Shown: positions 48,313-62,008 of the stretch, in pieces | How the letters are laid out: every line of letters begins with the position of its first letter | Numbering within the stretch: position 1 is the stretch's first letter | Assembly: GCA_013400975.1 (NCBI GenBank) | Contig: WBMZ01002658.1 | Location: forward strand, 186,001-250,000 | DNA: 64,000 nt | Source: Atrichornis clamosus | Taxonomy: Eukaryota > Chordata > Aves > Passeriformes > Menuridae | Reading direction: 5' to 3' | The notes under the pieces: generated by a model | The model's input: only the letters and a program-made list of their open reading frames with translations | Database searches by the model: none | What the model was told of the DNA's origin: nothing | Program-made: the position numbers and the translations under genes

Positions 48313-50739
48313 AGCAGTGCTGACTTAATGCACAAGGATGCATTTCTAAGGCCACAAGATTTAATAAAACAAACCTAAAAATAATGATGAAGGGCCAGAT
48401 TTCAACAATTGTCTGCTTCCTCCCCTCCTCTTAACTGTAGTGTAGAGAGAGGGTGGGCAGCAGATACCTCCCAGAATGCAGCCTTAGCCAGTACTTGTGT
48501 TTATTTGCAAAGACAACCTTGAAGGGGATATATGCAATAACGTCACTGCTACTCTGCAGAAGCACACTTCTGTAACAATAGATGTAAAACACTTATGGCA
48601 CAACTGTTGACTGATGGCTGGAAAGCTGCACATCCACATCTTCCTGCTAAGACTGAAGTGTCAGCTGTTCTTCTCCGGGGATCACGGGCGTGGTTAGATG
48701 GGCATTCTCTGCAGTGTTGAAACTGATAACACCTATCACTTCTCATCATCAAAGCACATTTGTTAATGGATCCAGTCAACTTGCCGTGTTTTTTTTAACA
48801 CACCAGTTTTGTTTACAGTGTCACATATAGCCTGACACTTTGATACAGCCAGGGATTGTCTAGTAACCAATTGCTTTTATTTGGGGATAAGAAGTTACTG
48901 GTCACCCAGTTTGCTGTGCCAATATATGCATCTAGGTAAGTGGAGGTGTGCGTCACAGGAACAGATATACCAACAAGGAAAGTGCCTTGATGCTGGATTG
49001 GATGGCTAGTGAATGTAAACATTAAATTAAATTTTGCTATGTACTTACGTATGGCTGATTAAGCTAGTGGTAATTGAATGCCAGCTTTAAAGGGCTTGCA
49101 TACTCTGGCCAGAGGTTAAACTTGTAAATTGCTGCATAAGCTGTCTCTGTATGGAAATGTGTTTTAATACCAGTTCACTGTCTCTATTCTTTTGCAAGCT
49201 GCATGTGTATTGTCATATAAAATCTGCTTTTTACAATTTATTTTATGGTCAGTTTTGAATGTCTTCCTCTTTGTTACCTGACTGAGCCTGTATGTTGCAT
49301 TTCTGTAGTACATAATATGCAGAAGGAAAACAAAACAAAATTCCATACTTACCTTGTGTGTTGGAGTCGGTGTTTTGTAAGCCTGACTAAGTCGTAACCA
49401 CAGAAGGAGAAGAGTCTGGGCCACTACCTCAGAGGCAAGAAACAAGAGAGACATGACCATGATACACCTGGATCAAGGCTACCTCCTTGCTCATGTGGGC
49501 ACATTCAGCAGCAGGTGAATGGTCTTTAGTCCTGCTTTTGTAATTGCTCCTAGAAATGGAAGTAATGCTGTCTACCCACACAGACTCGTTTCCAAGAAAG
49601 GCATCACAGACCTGGCTGTGTCTGACATTGCTCTCTGTCTCACCTCGGTTTGATTCTTTTGTTTCTAATGGGTGGAGGACCCGCACAGGCTTTTATCTCA
49701 GTACTGAATAGTCCTAACTTGTATCACAGTACTGAAAAAGCACAGTTGGATCTTCAAAGGCTGGTCATCTTCACAAAAGGCTTTAAGGTGGGCCGCGGGG
49801 GGAAAGACTGCATCCCCTTGCTGGCTGAAGTTCTCATTTGAATAGACAGGCTCAGACCCATGTGAAACTGAGGGGGCAGTGAGGTGGGGATGGGGATGTT
49901 GCATTATGTGTCACCAGGAATTATTACTGCCACAGAAGAGCCACCCCAGGCATGTCATGCCAGTTAATGTTCTGTCATATTAGATTTAAAGACTCCTTTT
50001 CCAAAATGCTGGTTTACTGCACAACAGTTCACTAACCACTGTTTCACCCTCACTTTTCTACAGAGCCATGTCATTTTTTTGTGTCCTCCTCACATGAGCT
50101 CACAGCTAATGACCAGTAGAGCAGTTGAGCTGCACAGCTGCAGGACAAAGCGTGTGCAGAAGAGGAGGCAGCAGTTTTTGTCTTTCACAGGCTGCTGCTG
50201 CCAGAGCAAGACAGGAAGCACATACTTGTGCAGTGTACACATCAGAATGCCAGCAGCTGCTAGGTTCCTGGAAACAGTTCTCCATCCCCATGGCAGGGGA
50301 CAGCAGAGTCTGCTGCAGGGGAGGAGGGAGTGTGCCTAACCCCGTTCTAGCTTTGAAGTGGCCTGAATCTGTCCAGCCAGGATGGACGCTGGGCAGCCAC
50401 ACAGCACAGCTGCCTCGGAGAGGTGCAGAGGAGCCCTGTCAGCCCTGCACACCTCCGGGCAATGTGTTTGGAGTGCGGCTGGGGGATTTCTGCTTTGTTG
50501 TGGTCACCGATAATCACGGTAACATTGAACCTCTGCAAAGGCATCTTACATGTGTTTTCCAGACATTTATGCTATTCGTCACAGAATGATCCAGTGCCTT
50601 TCTGACTTCCCAGCAGTCTCCAATCTAGCATGAAATAAATAGCAGAGCCAAAATATTCCTCCCACTCTGCAAAATAGCTAGGATATTCCTGGATCAGCCA
50701 GGAAGACTGAGCAGTAATGACCCGACAGGGGAGTCGCAG

Positions 50740-51400
50740 GATGATTTCACAGTGAATAATCTGACTCCGGGCTCGCCTGGAAACGGGGACGTGCTGTGCG
50801 CTGGTGTACTAAGCATCGCCCTGGCTTTCCTTTTGAGATAACGCCTGACGCACGCAGCGAGCCTGGGCACTGAGCTGAGTCAGGGGCCAGCAACAGGTTT
50901 GAGTGAGGGGACAGCTCTGTAGCAGCCGCCCACCCGGCTCCAGCAGCGCTCAGCTGGTCCTCTGCTGCTGCCGGCACAGCCACGTGCCCGAGTGCACGAT
51001 GTCGTGCGGCAGTTCTGGGCACCAGAGTCCCAAATGAAGCGCCTCAGGGAATGCCCTTCAGGGCTGCGCGTGCCTGGGGCACTCATTACCCCTGGGGTGC
51101 AGCCGAGCAGCAGACACAGGCCGGCAGCGTTAGCTGGGACCGGGGAGGGAGCTCCGTGGTAGCGGGCACAGCCTGGGCATCCCCTGGGGACCCAGCTCGC
51201 TGCCCGGCCGCTGCTCTCAGCAGCACAGCCCCACCCCTGGCCTCTCGGGGCCCTTCTTGCGGACAGGCCGGCCGAACCCCAGCACGCCGCGGCCCATTCA
51301 GCCCGCCAGCGCCGTGCCAGGAGGTGGCAGCACGTGTTGCTTGTACCAGCGACGAGCTGCCAGCTCCAACTTGACGGGCTGACTGCTCCAGCACCAGCTC
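50740..51400. promoter_or_regulatory. Orphan GC-rich, CpG-containing patch
   Basis: About 650 bases with raised GC and CpG content (for example ACGCACGCAGCGAG, GTCGTGCGGC, CACGCCGCGG) inside AT-rich intergenic DNA. No gene starts here that I can see. It could be a small CpG island of an unannotated transcript, an enhancer, or simply a GC-rich segment. Evidence is composition only. Confidence 0.4.
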
Positions 51401-54400
51401 CTGAATTTTTTAAATATTTATTTTCTGAGAGTTTAGCAAGTTCACTTGGCTTCCTTTCTTCCTCTCCCTTTGTGAGCAAAAGCCCTGACCCGTGTTATGG
51501 TTTTCCATCACCCACAGTCCTGAGTGGGATAATAAATCCAGGTCCGGGGGCAGGCTTAGTGCCTGCCTGCCACAATCCCAGAGCCCACTTGGCACACCGT
51601 CCCCTCAGACAGGGCCACACAATAGCCGGTCCTCATGAAACAGGCCCAGATTACCGGCTCCTTGTCCCCACGGGCTGATGAACACGCTGGGGTTTGCTGA
51701 CAGGAAGTCTGTTCTCATGCACTGCTGCAGCCTGAATCACTGCCCTGCTCTGCCCAGATAAGTAATCACCGCTGACCCAAGTGCTTTGGAAAAAAACACG
51801 AGGCTCCTGAGGACCATTCTGGACCTGAGTTGAACTGTGGCAGTTCAACTCTTCCTGCTTGAACAGATGGAGCTTTTTCCCGTTTTGAGGGAATGCGTCA
51901 TTGGAAAAGAACATACGTGACTGCATGTGCACCACACAGCCCACCATGCACACTGCCTCTGTCCCCCACCATTTAGGAGTCACTTGTGGACAAGGCAAGG
52001 GTGCTATTTTGGTACTAAGACAAACTTTCCTAAAAGGGGTCACTGTAATAAACTTTAAAATATTTCTGACTGTGCTTTATCATGGATTACATGAAGATTG
52101 ACGTGTTCAGCCAGACACCTGAAGAGGCTGCCTCCTTCCCTCCTCACCTTCTCTCAGACACAAGAGCTTGCCAATAGCCACAGGACAACAGCAGATGCCT
52201 CCAGGGCCTGCTCAGGGCATGGCTCTTCTAGCACAACCCCATTATGCTCCATTTGCTGCACGCATTTTCACTCCTCTCTCTGCTGTATGTCTTCCTTAAG
52301 TGAAACTATTAACATTCTTGCATGTGTCAGAAAGCCTCTCCATTTTACTTATTTATATAAATTAATGCCATTTAGTATATAATGCATAGATATACATCGT
52401 AAATGGAAGCAAATTGAATCATTATGTGAGCTTGAAGAATAAGGGACCGTATCAGCCTTTAAAATTAGTCTCAATGTAATGCAGGAAGAAGATCAGACTC
52501 TGTGAGAGTAGATCATGTGGAGTAATTTAAATAAAAAAACATAGAAACACCAAAAATAAACTAACACAGAGTAGAAATTCCTTTAAAGGCAATGAAACTC
52601 AGAATTGGCCACAAAAACTGTAGTAAACAGGAATACTTTGCACAACATATGGCTCCAGAGAGAAACTCTACTTTGCCAGCCCTATCATTAAATTAAAAAT
52701 CAGTCCTTACAAAAGCAAATCTCCGTCATGGGGGCAGAACAACCACAAGCTGGAGACAATGCATCCAAGAATTTCTCTGAAGACATGGCAACAAAAAAAA
52801 CCTGTCACCATAAAGCAAGCAGGGGCACATGAGGGATTTACCCCACATACCTGTGCTTCTGTCTGGATTAGATAACAGCATTGCCAGCTCACTTTCCCTG
52901 AGAAGTGAGCTACCTTGCTCCTACCTTAAACTCAGAGCAGGAACCTGGTCCATGTCTACAGACTAGCAGACCTTCTAATAAATCCAAGGCTTAGGTAATT
53001 TCGCAGCAACCTTTTTGGTAGTTTTGCACTGAGACAGTGGGGCTGGGGAAGTGGGAATGTGCACAGGGAGGGTGAAGAGAGATGGGGGCAAAGGATTCGG
53101 TTACCCCTACTCGAGACCAATCACCTCCTCTCCCTCTCACCACAGTGCATCAGGAGATGTAGTGCACTGCTTGTTTCCAGGATTGTCCTTTACTTAATAA
53201 AGACAGTACTCATAAACAGAGAACCAGCCCTGTGTGCTTGAAGGATGGTGAAAAATAGCAAAATCTAAACTCCTGTACATTCCTTTTCACCCAAAATGAT
53301 TCAACACTCGCCTGCTTCCTTCCTCACAGATCAGATTGCAGGAAACCTTGCGTGGCTCAAAACCTGTAGAAACCCTTCACTGAAAGTGTAAAAGCAATTA
53401 AGCTGTCTAGAAAATAAAAGCAAAATCCAAAGAGAAATGCAGTCCCTATAGACAAGCAATAGCCCAGGCCTCTTTGTGAGGCAAGCTGTAAAACAAAAAA
53501 GAGTTACTGGAGATGAAAGCAAATACTTGGAGCATGTTTGAAGGAGATGTAAGGTCAAGTGAGAAAGAAGCAGACAGCAAAGGCAGCAAGCCATGAACAG
53601 AACTGGATATAAGCATTTCTGGGCAGTATGCTAGTGACAAAAAACTTTATATTCAAAGCAAAGACACCATTCCCCACTGCTTAAATCTTCTTGTGTTCAG
53701 AGGCTTTAGGAACACATTTTGTACATAAAAATATCTGCAGTTCATAAACTATTTATGCTGGCATAAATTCCCGCCACTAAAAGGGAATAAAAAATAACAA
53801 ACAGGAAATAGAAACAAAAACTAAACACCCTCCCAGCTCAAACCCCAACCCCCCTCAGCTAACTGTTTAAGACAACAGAAATACAACATAGAGACCGTGC
53901 CCAGACTTAGCAGACACTGTCTATGGGAAGAGTCATGGTGTGCCCATTTGGTAGAATTAAAGAAAGACATTTCTTACATTAGGACTTAAGTTGCCATACT
54001 GACATTTTAGAAAGAATTTAATGCTCTTTTGCTTCAGAATAGAGTGTTCATTTTAGTCCAGTGATGTTCTAAGTGGACATCCCAGAGCATTAACTCTGAT
54101 TATAATCTTATGCTCACGGTCTCTGACACCCTTGGATTCTGTTGCATAATCTTTCTATGATTACAAAACATGTTACTTCCTTGTTAAACTCCATTAGACA
54201 TAGAGTTGCTCATGTAGTGGTGAAAATTCTGCAGAAGTTAGCCTTGGCTAGGTTACTACTGTGCTCTGAGGATAGCAATGACAAACCCAAGAAATATAAA
54301 TAAGGCTGCTTTTCCAAGAAATAAGTACTCAGAAACTTCAGTACCCTCAGATCATGCACTGAAACTGAGACAATATACGAGTTGGTTCAGCAGGCTTTCT

Positions 54401-55205
54401 GCTCATCAGTGTGAGGCTGAGCAGCGCCTGGAAATCAAGGCAATCTAAGAGGCTGAGAAAGATGCTGGTAGCAGATGTTCAAACTCAAAAGTCCTAACCT
54501 CACTAGTCAATTGGACGAGCCAATGTTAAAGCAGCACTTTTAAAATATAAGCCACCGTATTGTAGCACAGTTTTTTTGAGATCGTGAATTGGAAACAAGC
54601 CCACTGCAGCCTTACATGTACAATCTGCTACTGAGCAACCGCTGGGCAACTCTCCCAGAATCCTCATCCCTCAGCAAATGAGCTGCGTGCTAACCCTCCA
54701 CCCCACTCCATGCTCCCAAAGCTCACCCAGATAACCTGAGTAATTCAGGACCCTGGGAAAGGACGTCATTACTCTATAGCTGGGCCATCTCAGGGCTGCC
54801 TGCTCCCTAGATTATTAACCTCTCAGACATAGGCACAAGTTTGACAGATACTTAGTTTGAAACTGTGCGGCTTTATGTTTAGTGAGAGCATTTTCTACAC
54901 TTGTCTTTTAAGAGCTGAAGGAAGTAGAGCATAGGAATGCTGTTCAGTCCTGAGTGTTTTAGAGGGGCTGAGGTACTTCAGTACCCTCAGGCAGCACGCA
55001 GAAGACAACAAACTTCTCAGGAGGCTGAATAGCAAACTTTTACTTGCAAACTTTAGGGAATAAAGTACTTGGCAAATTTTAAAGCAACATCCAATTAAAG
55101 TAAGGCACAAAGTACTCACTTAGCAAACTCTAACCCATCCAACTTTTAAGTTACCCAGATTTTGAGAAGAGGAAGTTAGGAGAGGGGAGTTGAAAGCGAG
55201 AGGGG

Positions 55206-55236
55206 TAGGGAGGGAGAGAGACAGAGAGAGAGAGAG
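55206..55236. repeat. GA-rich microsatellite
   Basis: GGGAGGGAGAGAGACAGAGAGAGAGAGAGATC: an interrupted (GA)n run in the intergenic region. A short GC-rich patch follows to about 55500. Confidence 0.85.
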
Positions 55237-58200
55237 ATCAATAGGCACTGCCTTGGATCCAGCACGATCTCAGCTGCTGCAAGGTCCGAGGCAGTGGGAC
55301 ACATCAAGGGCGCAGACCCTTGTCCTGCTCTGTTTTCTGCTCTGGTCCCTCCCCACAGGTGGGGCTTTCAGGGTGCCAGTGGCTTGGCAGCCGCTTTGGG
55401 GCTGGGCAAGAGGCTCCAGCGGGTGGGGTGTGGAGCAGTGCACTGCACCAACTGCGCAGAACTTGCCCTGCTTCCCCCCCGCCAAACACACACTGTAGTT
55501 GTTTTGAGCCATTAATCATTTCTCCGGTCTCCTACAAATGGGCAGCATTAAATAATGACCTTGCTTACTTTTCAAGTATCCTCTTGTTAGGAGACGAAAC
55601 CTACAGCATAAGTACGCACATTTGTTTCTGTCCATGCTTTGATGTTCTTAAAAGTTGAAATATTTTTAAAATCTCGTTTCAGAAAACAATATGTTAGTCA
55701 AACATTTGTTGCCATTTTTGGATTGTCACTCTTCATATTCATGTTCTGAGTTCAAAAGACCTAGATAAAAAGTAGTTTCTAATTAAATAGTCAGGCAGCA
55801 GTAAAATGACTATTTACTCTTGACAAAAAAGACAAACAAAATAATCATTGGAAAGCCCAGTAAAAGAGAAGGCAAGTTAGTCCAACTTCACTACCATAAT
55901 TATATTTTTGTCAAATTCTGAGAAAATAATTTCTGCAAAGTAGAAGAAAACTGAAAGGCATAATGGTTGAAAATTATACTCTTCTGCTTAGAGCCTTCAG
56001 AAATTATCAGACTGCAAAGTGCAACATGTACACAGGAAGGGTACAAATAGTATTTTCCAACAAATATGTCTAATAAACAGTATGATTAAGAACAGGTCAT
56101 GCTGCAAAAACAATGCTTAATGATTTTTTGTCAGCTCCATTTACAAATGTCATCCTTTGTTCATGGAACAAATAAATTTCTTTAGTTATGATTTATTTTT
56201 GAAGCAAGAGTAGCACATTTTCCAATAAATAGCCCTTCTGCAGAAACACCATAATATCACTCTGCATTTTACTTTTGTCTTGCCAGGAGGCAGAAGAGAC
56301 TGCAATTAAGAACCTCTTGCACTTGCAATAAGCCTGTATTTTTATGGGCTCAAGACTGAACTACACTGAGAATACGCCCTGCTTCCTGCTATCAATACAC
56401 CAGACATTAACACAGAGCAGCAGAACAAACCTTTCACTATCTTTGCATTAGATTTGATACAAGAGCAAAGCAATCCAGACTTTGCCTTAAACTAGTATGC
56501 ATTTCATCTGTTTACCTGAAAGTTTTATATGGTCTTAAGCTCCATGTGTTATTATCAAGTGACCTAGAGCAGGATATCTTATCTGACTATTTCAGAATAG
56601 CTGCTAATAAAATATAAAGTTATTGAATAAATATTCATATATTACCTCTTACAATCCTAAGGAGCATTACTTTTTTTATTCAAATCACTGGTTTTTGTAG
56701 CCACTGAGATTTAGATTTGCACTGCTTGTTACATAAACATCTTCCCAAACATTGTGCTGCTGAATCTTCAGCATTTTATATTTTGACATCTAGGGTAGCA
56801 AAGTTAAACTCTTGCAACTTAATATATGAAAACCCTCTTAAAACAAAGGTCTCTTGCTCAAATTCATCAAGGGAGGTCTCAAAATTAAAATCTGATATTT
56901 CTTTGAAATATAGCTTCAGTTGATTCATTTCTTTTCTTGTAATATTTCTAATCACTGACAATGTATGGCCAAAGGATTTGATAACATTCAACTGCAAAAA
57001 ATCCACCAGTCAAAACCTCATTTTCATGAGCACACCACATTCTGTCCACCATGGTTCACCTGTGACTGCACAGAGCACGGTCTCTGACATTTGTTCTGCC
57101 CAGCCTTTCAGTGCCATTTTGAAATGTGTGATACCTAGCCCAATATTAATACCCTAAGATCTTTGTGTCTGCACAGATCTACTCAACTTGTCCACAAGAG
57201 TCATCTTGCCTACCACAAATGCAATTACTGGGCATTAAAGTTTTTATTTTACTATTGATCTTAGCAATTACCTGTATCCTGGGAGCAATGGATGATACAC
57301 CTACCCTGTAGTTCTGGTCTTGAGGCTCCATGTGTCTAAAACTTCTAGATCATTCAGACTGCTTAAGTACTGGCTTGCACTGAACTGTGAATGGAGGGAG
57401 CCAGTCACCCCCTCACATAGGAAACTCAGAAACAAGGAGCATCAATCTAAAAGCACAGCAACAAATAGAGCAAAAACACGGACTAGGGTTTTTGGTCATG
57501 GGCCAGGACCCTGTGGGCTCTCATGCTAGACTCCATACACAATGCAAAACAGATGATCCCAGCAGTAAAGCAGCTTGAATTTCATCTGTGCTGGTGATTG
57601 GCGCTGTGCAACAATAACAATCACATAAACAACTTCCTTCTCAGCAGGTATTGCTGCACAAACTAAATTAACTATGATACCTCACTGTGCCTGGGCTCAG
57701 GCACATGCACACCTGGATATGCTCAGTTGTACACAAGCACTTCAACAGGCAGTTTCTCAGAGCAATCAGTGTGGGTACATAGATGGCATATATCTGCATA
57801 ACTGCATCACTTCTGCTGAAGCTGCACCAACTTGCAGCAGTGACAGGGCCAACTCCTCTCCTTTTCTTAAAAGTCTGCATTGGAAGATGTTCTTGTGCAA
57901 ACACTAGAGAAAGAAAACAGTGAATGCATTTCAACTTTCTTTACCTGTGCATGCGTAACATATTGGAAGAATCATACTGTGCAAAGAAATAGCAAAACAG
58001 ACTTTGCATTGGTCATCTAATCTTGTTGTCTCACAGTAAGGATGAACACCTCCTCATATAAGGTCTAACAACCAGTAGGGAGACAACAAAGAAGTTGGAG
58101 GAGAGATCTAATGCTAATACAAGTAATGGACAACTAGCTGAGAACAAGCTCTGAACAATCAAGACATGAGTGCCTTGAGTAGGTTAGAAAAGCGTTGAGG

Positions 58201-58357
58201 TAATTCTAATATAATCTTTGTGTTTAGGAGTGGCATGCATGGGTGCACCTACAAAAAACCTGAACAAATTTCATATCTCATTAATTTCTCAACTCCTGTC
58301 TGTGCCTGGGAAAAAAGTAACATGAACAGAGCAGATAATATTTTTAATGCACTGGAT

Positions 58358-59087
58358 AGAGTCATAGACTTCTTTAGGTTGGAAGGTACCTGTAAGATCA
58401 TAGTGTGCAACTGTTAACCCAGCTCTGTGGAGCTCACCACTTAATACGTCCCAAAGAAACACATCCACATATCTTTTAAATACTCCCAGGTTGGTGATTT
58501 CAACACTTCCCTGGGCAGCCTGGTCTAGTGCTTGACAACCCTTTGGGTGGGGAAATCTTTCCTCGTGTCCAATATAAACCCTCCCTGTCACAACTTGAAG
58601 CCATGTCCTCTTGTGCTATCACTTGCTACCTGGGAGAGGAGGCCAACCTCCACCTGGCTACAATCTCCTTTCAGGCAGGTGTGGAGAGTGACAAGGTTCC
58701 TCCCAGCCTCCTTTTCTCCAGGCTACACACCCCCACCTCCCTCAGCTGCTCCTCACAGGCATTGTGCTCCAGACCCTTCCCCAGCTCTCCTGCCCTTCGC
58801 TGCACTCACTCCAGCCCCTCAATGTCCTTCTTGCAGTGAGGGGCCCAGAACTGGACACAGGATTTGAGGTGTGGCCTCACCAGGGCCGAGCACAGGGGGA
58901 CAATCCCTGCCCTGGCCCTGCTGGCCACACTATTGCTGATCCAAGCCAGGATGCCATTGGCCTCCTTGGCCACCTGGGCACACACTGGCTCGTGTCCAGC
59001 TGCTGTCACCAGCACCCCCAGCTCCTTTTCCACTGGGCAGCTTTTCAGCCACTCTGTCCCAGCCTGTAGCACTGCACAGGTTGTGCA
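58358..59087 (-). mobile_element. CR1 LINE, 3' part
   Basis: About 730 bases in reverse orientation between IL6ST and IL31RA. Landmarks are TAGGTTGGAAGGTACCTGTA at the 3' end, CTTTCAGGCAGGTGTGGAGA, GATTTGAGGTGTGGCCTCAC, and the complement of GGGACAGAGTGGCTGAAAAG near 59050. It looks younger than the copy at 7.85 kb because its long stretches agree better with the copy at 30.1-30.4 kb. Frames of 80-110 codons on both strands come from the element. Confidence 0.88.
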
Positions 59088-59535
59088 GATGCCCAGAGAA
59101 GCTGACTTTATTTACAGAGTGGATGGTGGTGGTGCATCGTCCCCCCTCCCCAGGCCATATTATAACTTGAGAGATGCTCATTAGGCCTCAGCCTTGTGGA
59201 ACTGCACCTGGACTGAGCCCCTCTCAAGTCTATTAGAAGCACTGTCTGTTCCCAGGAAATAGCGCTGTCTCATAATCACCTGCTTTTTAACAAACTGACT
59301 TGGAAACTTTTTTTTTTCCTGAATAACAACCCAAGTGGAATAATATTTTTGTTGTTGAATATTCAAAGAAAGTCACTGACTCAAATTGTGGCCACGATGA
59401 AAAGTCCACTCTCTTGTGACCCTATAAACAGCAGTCCATTCTAAGAACTATTCTGAGTGAATATGAAAATCTGAAATGTCTCAATGGTGTATTTAGTATA
59501 AATCAATTAAAAAAATTTTTACACTTTTTCTCAAT

Positions 59536-62008
59536 TTTATTTTTTTAATTGTTCACAGCGTTAGTTTGAAAGACAAATGGTAAAAGGTCAGAAAGAGTAC
59601 AACTCCCCGTGCAAAACAAACCAAGTGCAAGAAGCTTTCATTCCAATGCATGTGCAGAAGGCAGCCTTAATTTCTAGAATGTACTGAGCCCACTTCTCGC
59701 ATTTTGCTTTTTCAGAGAAAATAATGGGAAAGGGAAACAAAAATTTGGAGCGAAAACAGAATATCAGTTGAGAAGGAAACAAAATGGGATAGAAAAGCAC
59801 ACTATACTTACCCTCCAGAGGTTAAGAGGTTTTAGAGGGATAACCTGCCCAGACCACCCAGCAAGAACCTCCCCTTTCTAATGATCCCTTAAAATTTGCA
59901 CTATTTTTACTTTTTACCTGTCTCAATCATACAATTCAGAGCATGCAGTTTTCATATGACTGCTAAACAATTCCTAGACAGGCCCCAAAATATCTCTACA
60001 TCTATTTTCATATATTGTAATATTAAAACAAATACTAAGATTGAAGGGGGAAAATTGCTGTGATGGAGTGAGTGAGTTCTGAACCCTGTGAAACAGCAAT
60101 GTAACTGTGAGTGAAACATCTGGAACCAACTGAAGCAGCAGAAAAAGCACTGACCCAACCAGAGCTTTGATCCATGCTAATTTCAGAGTATGACTCACCT
60201 AAGCAAGCAAGGGCTTATAAGGGCAAACATACCTTCATTTGGGCTTACAAGAGCAAACATGCACGTGTTTTGGCTTATAGCACTGTGGTTGAGAAAGTGA
60301 CACAACAAACACGAGAGTGGAAATCAGTGTTGCTGGAGAAGGAGCATTTGCAGAAATTGTTTTCTCATCCTTTCTTGGGAACTAGCCAAACATTGTCATA
60401 AGTTAAAGCAGCTTCCAAACTATAGACAAAGATCTTAAATGCAAACTTCATCCTGTATTCCCCAATACAATGCAAGTAATAACCAATACATCCAGGGAAA
60501 GGCTCAGCCTCCTCATTCATGCTGGACAATATATTTTCCATTCTCCCACTTCTCTTCCTGCACAGAAAGGAAAGGCTTTCGATTCCTATTCACATTTGTC
60601 TCTCATTTTTCTATCCCCATAACTCCTCTATCTTTTTTACCATGAAAGAAATCTGTAGTTATGTGCAAATAAGACTGATGACATCAAGCCTCTAAACACC
60701 ATGAAAATAAAGTCCTAAAATGACTATATCTCCTATATGTGCCATACTGAATACCCCCTTCTAACAATTTACTTGGACTCTTCATCTTTTTAAACCCGTT
60801 ATTTACAGCGTAAATATTTCAGTAAGAATTTTGCAGTAATGGCCTCTTTCTTCTTAAAAAATTAGTGTGATTGAGTGTTTTACTGCTTAATTGCTGATTT
60901 GTAAAATGGAGAATACAAGTAGTTTTATGATTTCTCAAAATCAGAAAACAAATGGCAAAGGTTACAGCCTTCATGTAGAAGTACCTAATCCTAAATAAGT
61001 TACCAGAGAATAGCTGAGGGGATTTTATAGACTTAGTGGTTTTTCATTACCTCCTTGAAAAATAAATTCCTAACTCAGTGTTTCTTCCAACACAAGATGC
61101 CATATTTAGTGGATGTTTTGGGGGGTTCAAAATATCAAAATCTCAACCAGGAAACAGTTTTAAACTGAAGCAAACTAGAAAAAAAGGAACAAGAAGATAA
61201 GAAGTTATCCTTCAGTGAGCAGTTTTAAAAAGCAGGAAACAAATAGGAGAGACAAAAGCAGCACAAAATCCTGAGAATGATTAAAAACACGAGGAAGGAA
61301 AGAAAGCAACATAGCCAGCATAATCCATCTTTTCCAAAACACACATAATATAACAAATACAATCTCATTAAAGAGAAGAAACTATAAACCAAATCATGAA
61401 TTCAAGATTCAGGATACAAAAAGACAACTAGTGAAATCTACTAGGTATTTGAAAAATGGGAGGAAAATTACACATAAAACCAGATACAAAACAATCAAGG
61501 GAAATAAGAACAGGAAAGTAGTTCTACTTCATGTAACTGAAGGAAGGATTTGACAGATTCTGGCTCCGTTCAAGTCAGCCCATGTTTCCCCAGCAGAGCT
61601 GAGCCTTGGGAATTGGTTGTCTGGAGTGAAACACATGCCCTGCTTGCACTGCTGGATGCTCCTGAAGCAAATATCAGCTTGTTTTAGGAGGCTAATATGG
61701 GAGAACTAAGAAGAAATAATAAAAGATATTTCTTTTGCCTCAGTACTGGCATGTCTGGTTAAAAAAAACCAAAAGCCACAACAACAGAAAAAAAAAAAAC
61801 CCAACAAACAAAAAAACCCCCACCCACACTGAAAGTGAACCCTGACATCTATAAACACAGTGCAAAAAATTACTTCACAGTAATTCAAGGGAAGAGGGTG
61901 TTCCCATCCAAATTAACTGAGATCAGCAAGGTTAGAACATATGAATGCCTATGAGCAACAGTGTCAAGGATATTTCACAGGAGAATTTTACAGTGGAGTT
62001 TTCTCACA
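59536..62008 (-). other. IL31RA: Probable IL31RA 3' UTR
   Basis: Downstream of the IL31RA stop on the - strand. Reading leftward, the first AATAAA I find lies at 59541-59536 (seen as TTTATT on the + strand), giving a 3' UTR of about 2.5 kb if used. The stretch includes A/C-rich low-complexity DNA near 61760-61830 and a 30-bp imperfect tandem repeat near 60211-60280. The end is a guess from the hexamer only. Confidence 0.4.
60211..60280. repeat. Imperfect 30-bp tandem repeat, about 2.3 copies
   Basis: GGGCTTATAAGGGCAAACAT (60211) recurs as GGGCTTACAAGAGCAAACAT (60241), and TGGCTTATAG follows at 60271. The first twenty bases of each unit are conserved; the remaining ten diverge. It is a local duplication in noncoding DNA. 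Confidence 0.8.

Larger units (their letters stand above)
48313..58357. other. Intergenic region between IL6ST and IL31RA
   Basis: About 10 kb without a recognised exon. It includes the GC-rich patch at 50740-51400, a perfect 11-bp hairpin at 51827-51851 and the GA run at 55206-55236. The longer open frames (up to 199 codons on the - strand at 51479-50880) coincide with the GC-rich patch and carry no domain I know. Confidence 0.55.

Noticed and set aside
50880..51479. 199-codon open frame on the - strand
   Set aside because: Coincides with the GC-rich patch; no domain, no splice or promoter support, and other frames are open over the same stretch.
58528..59184. Overlapping open frames up to 111 codons
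   Set aside because: They come from the CR1 element at 58.36-59.09 kb and its edge.
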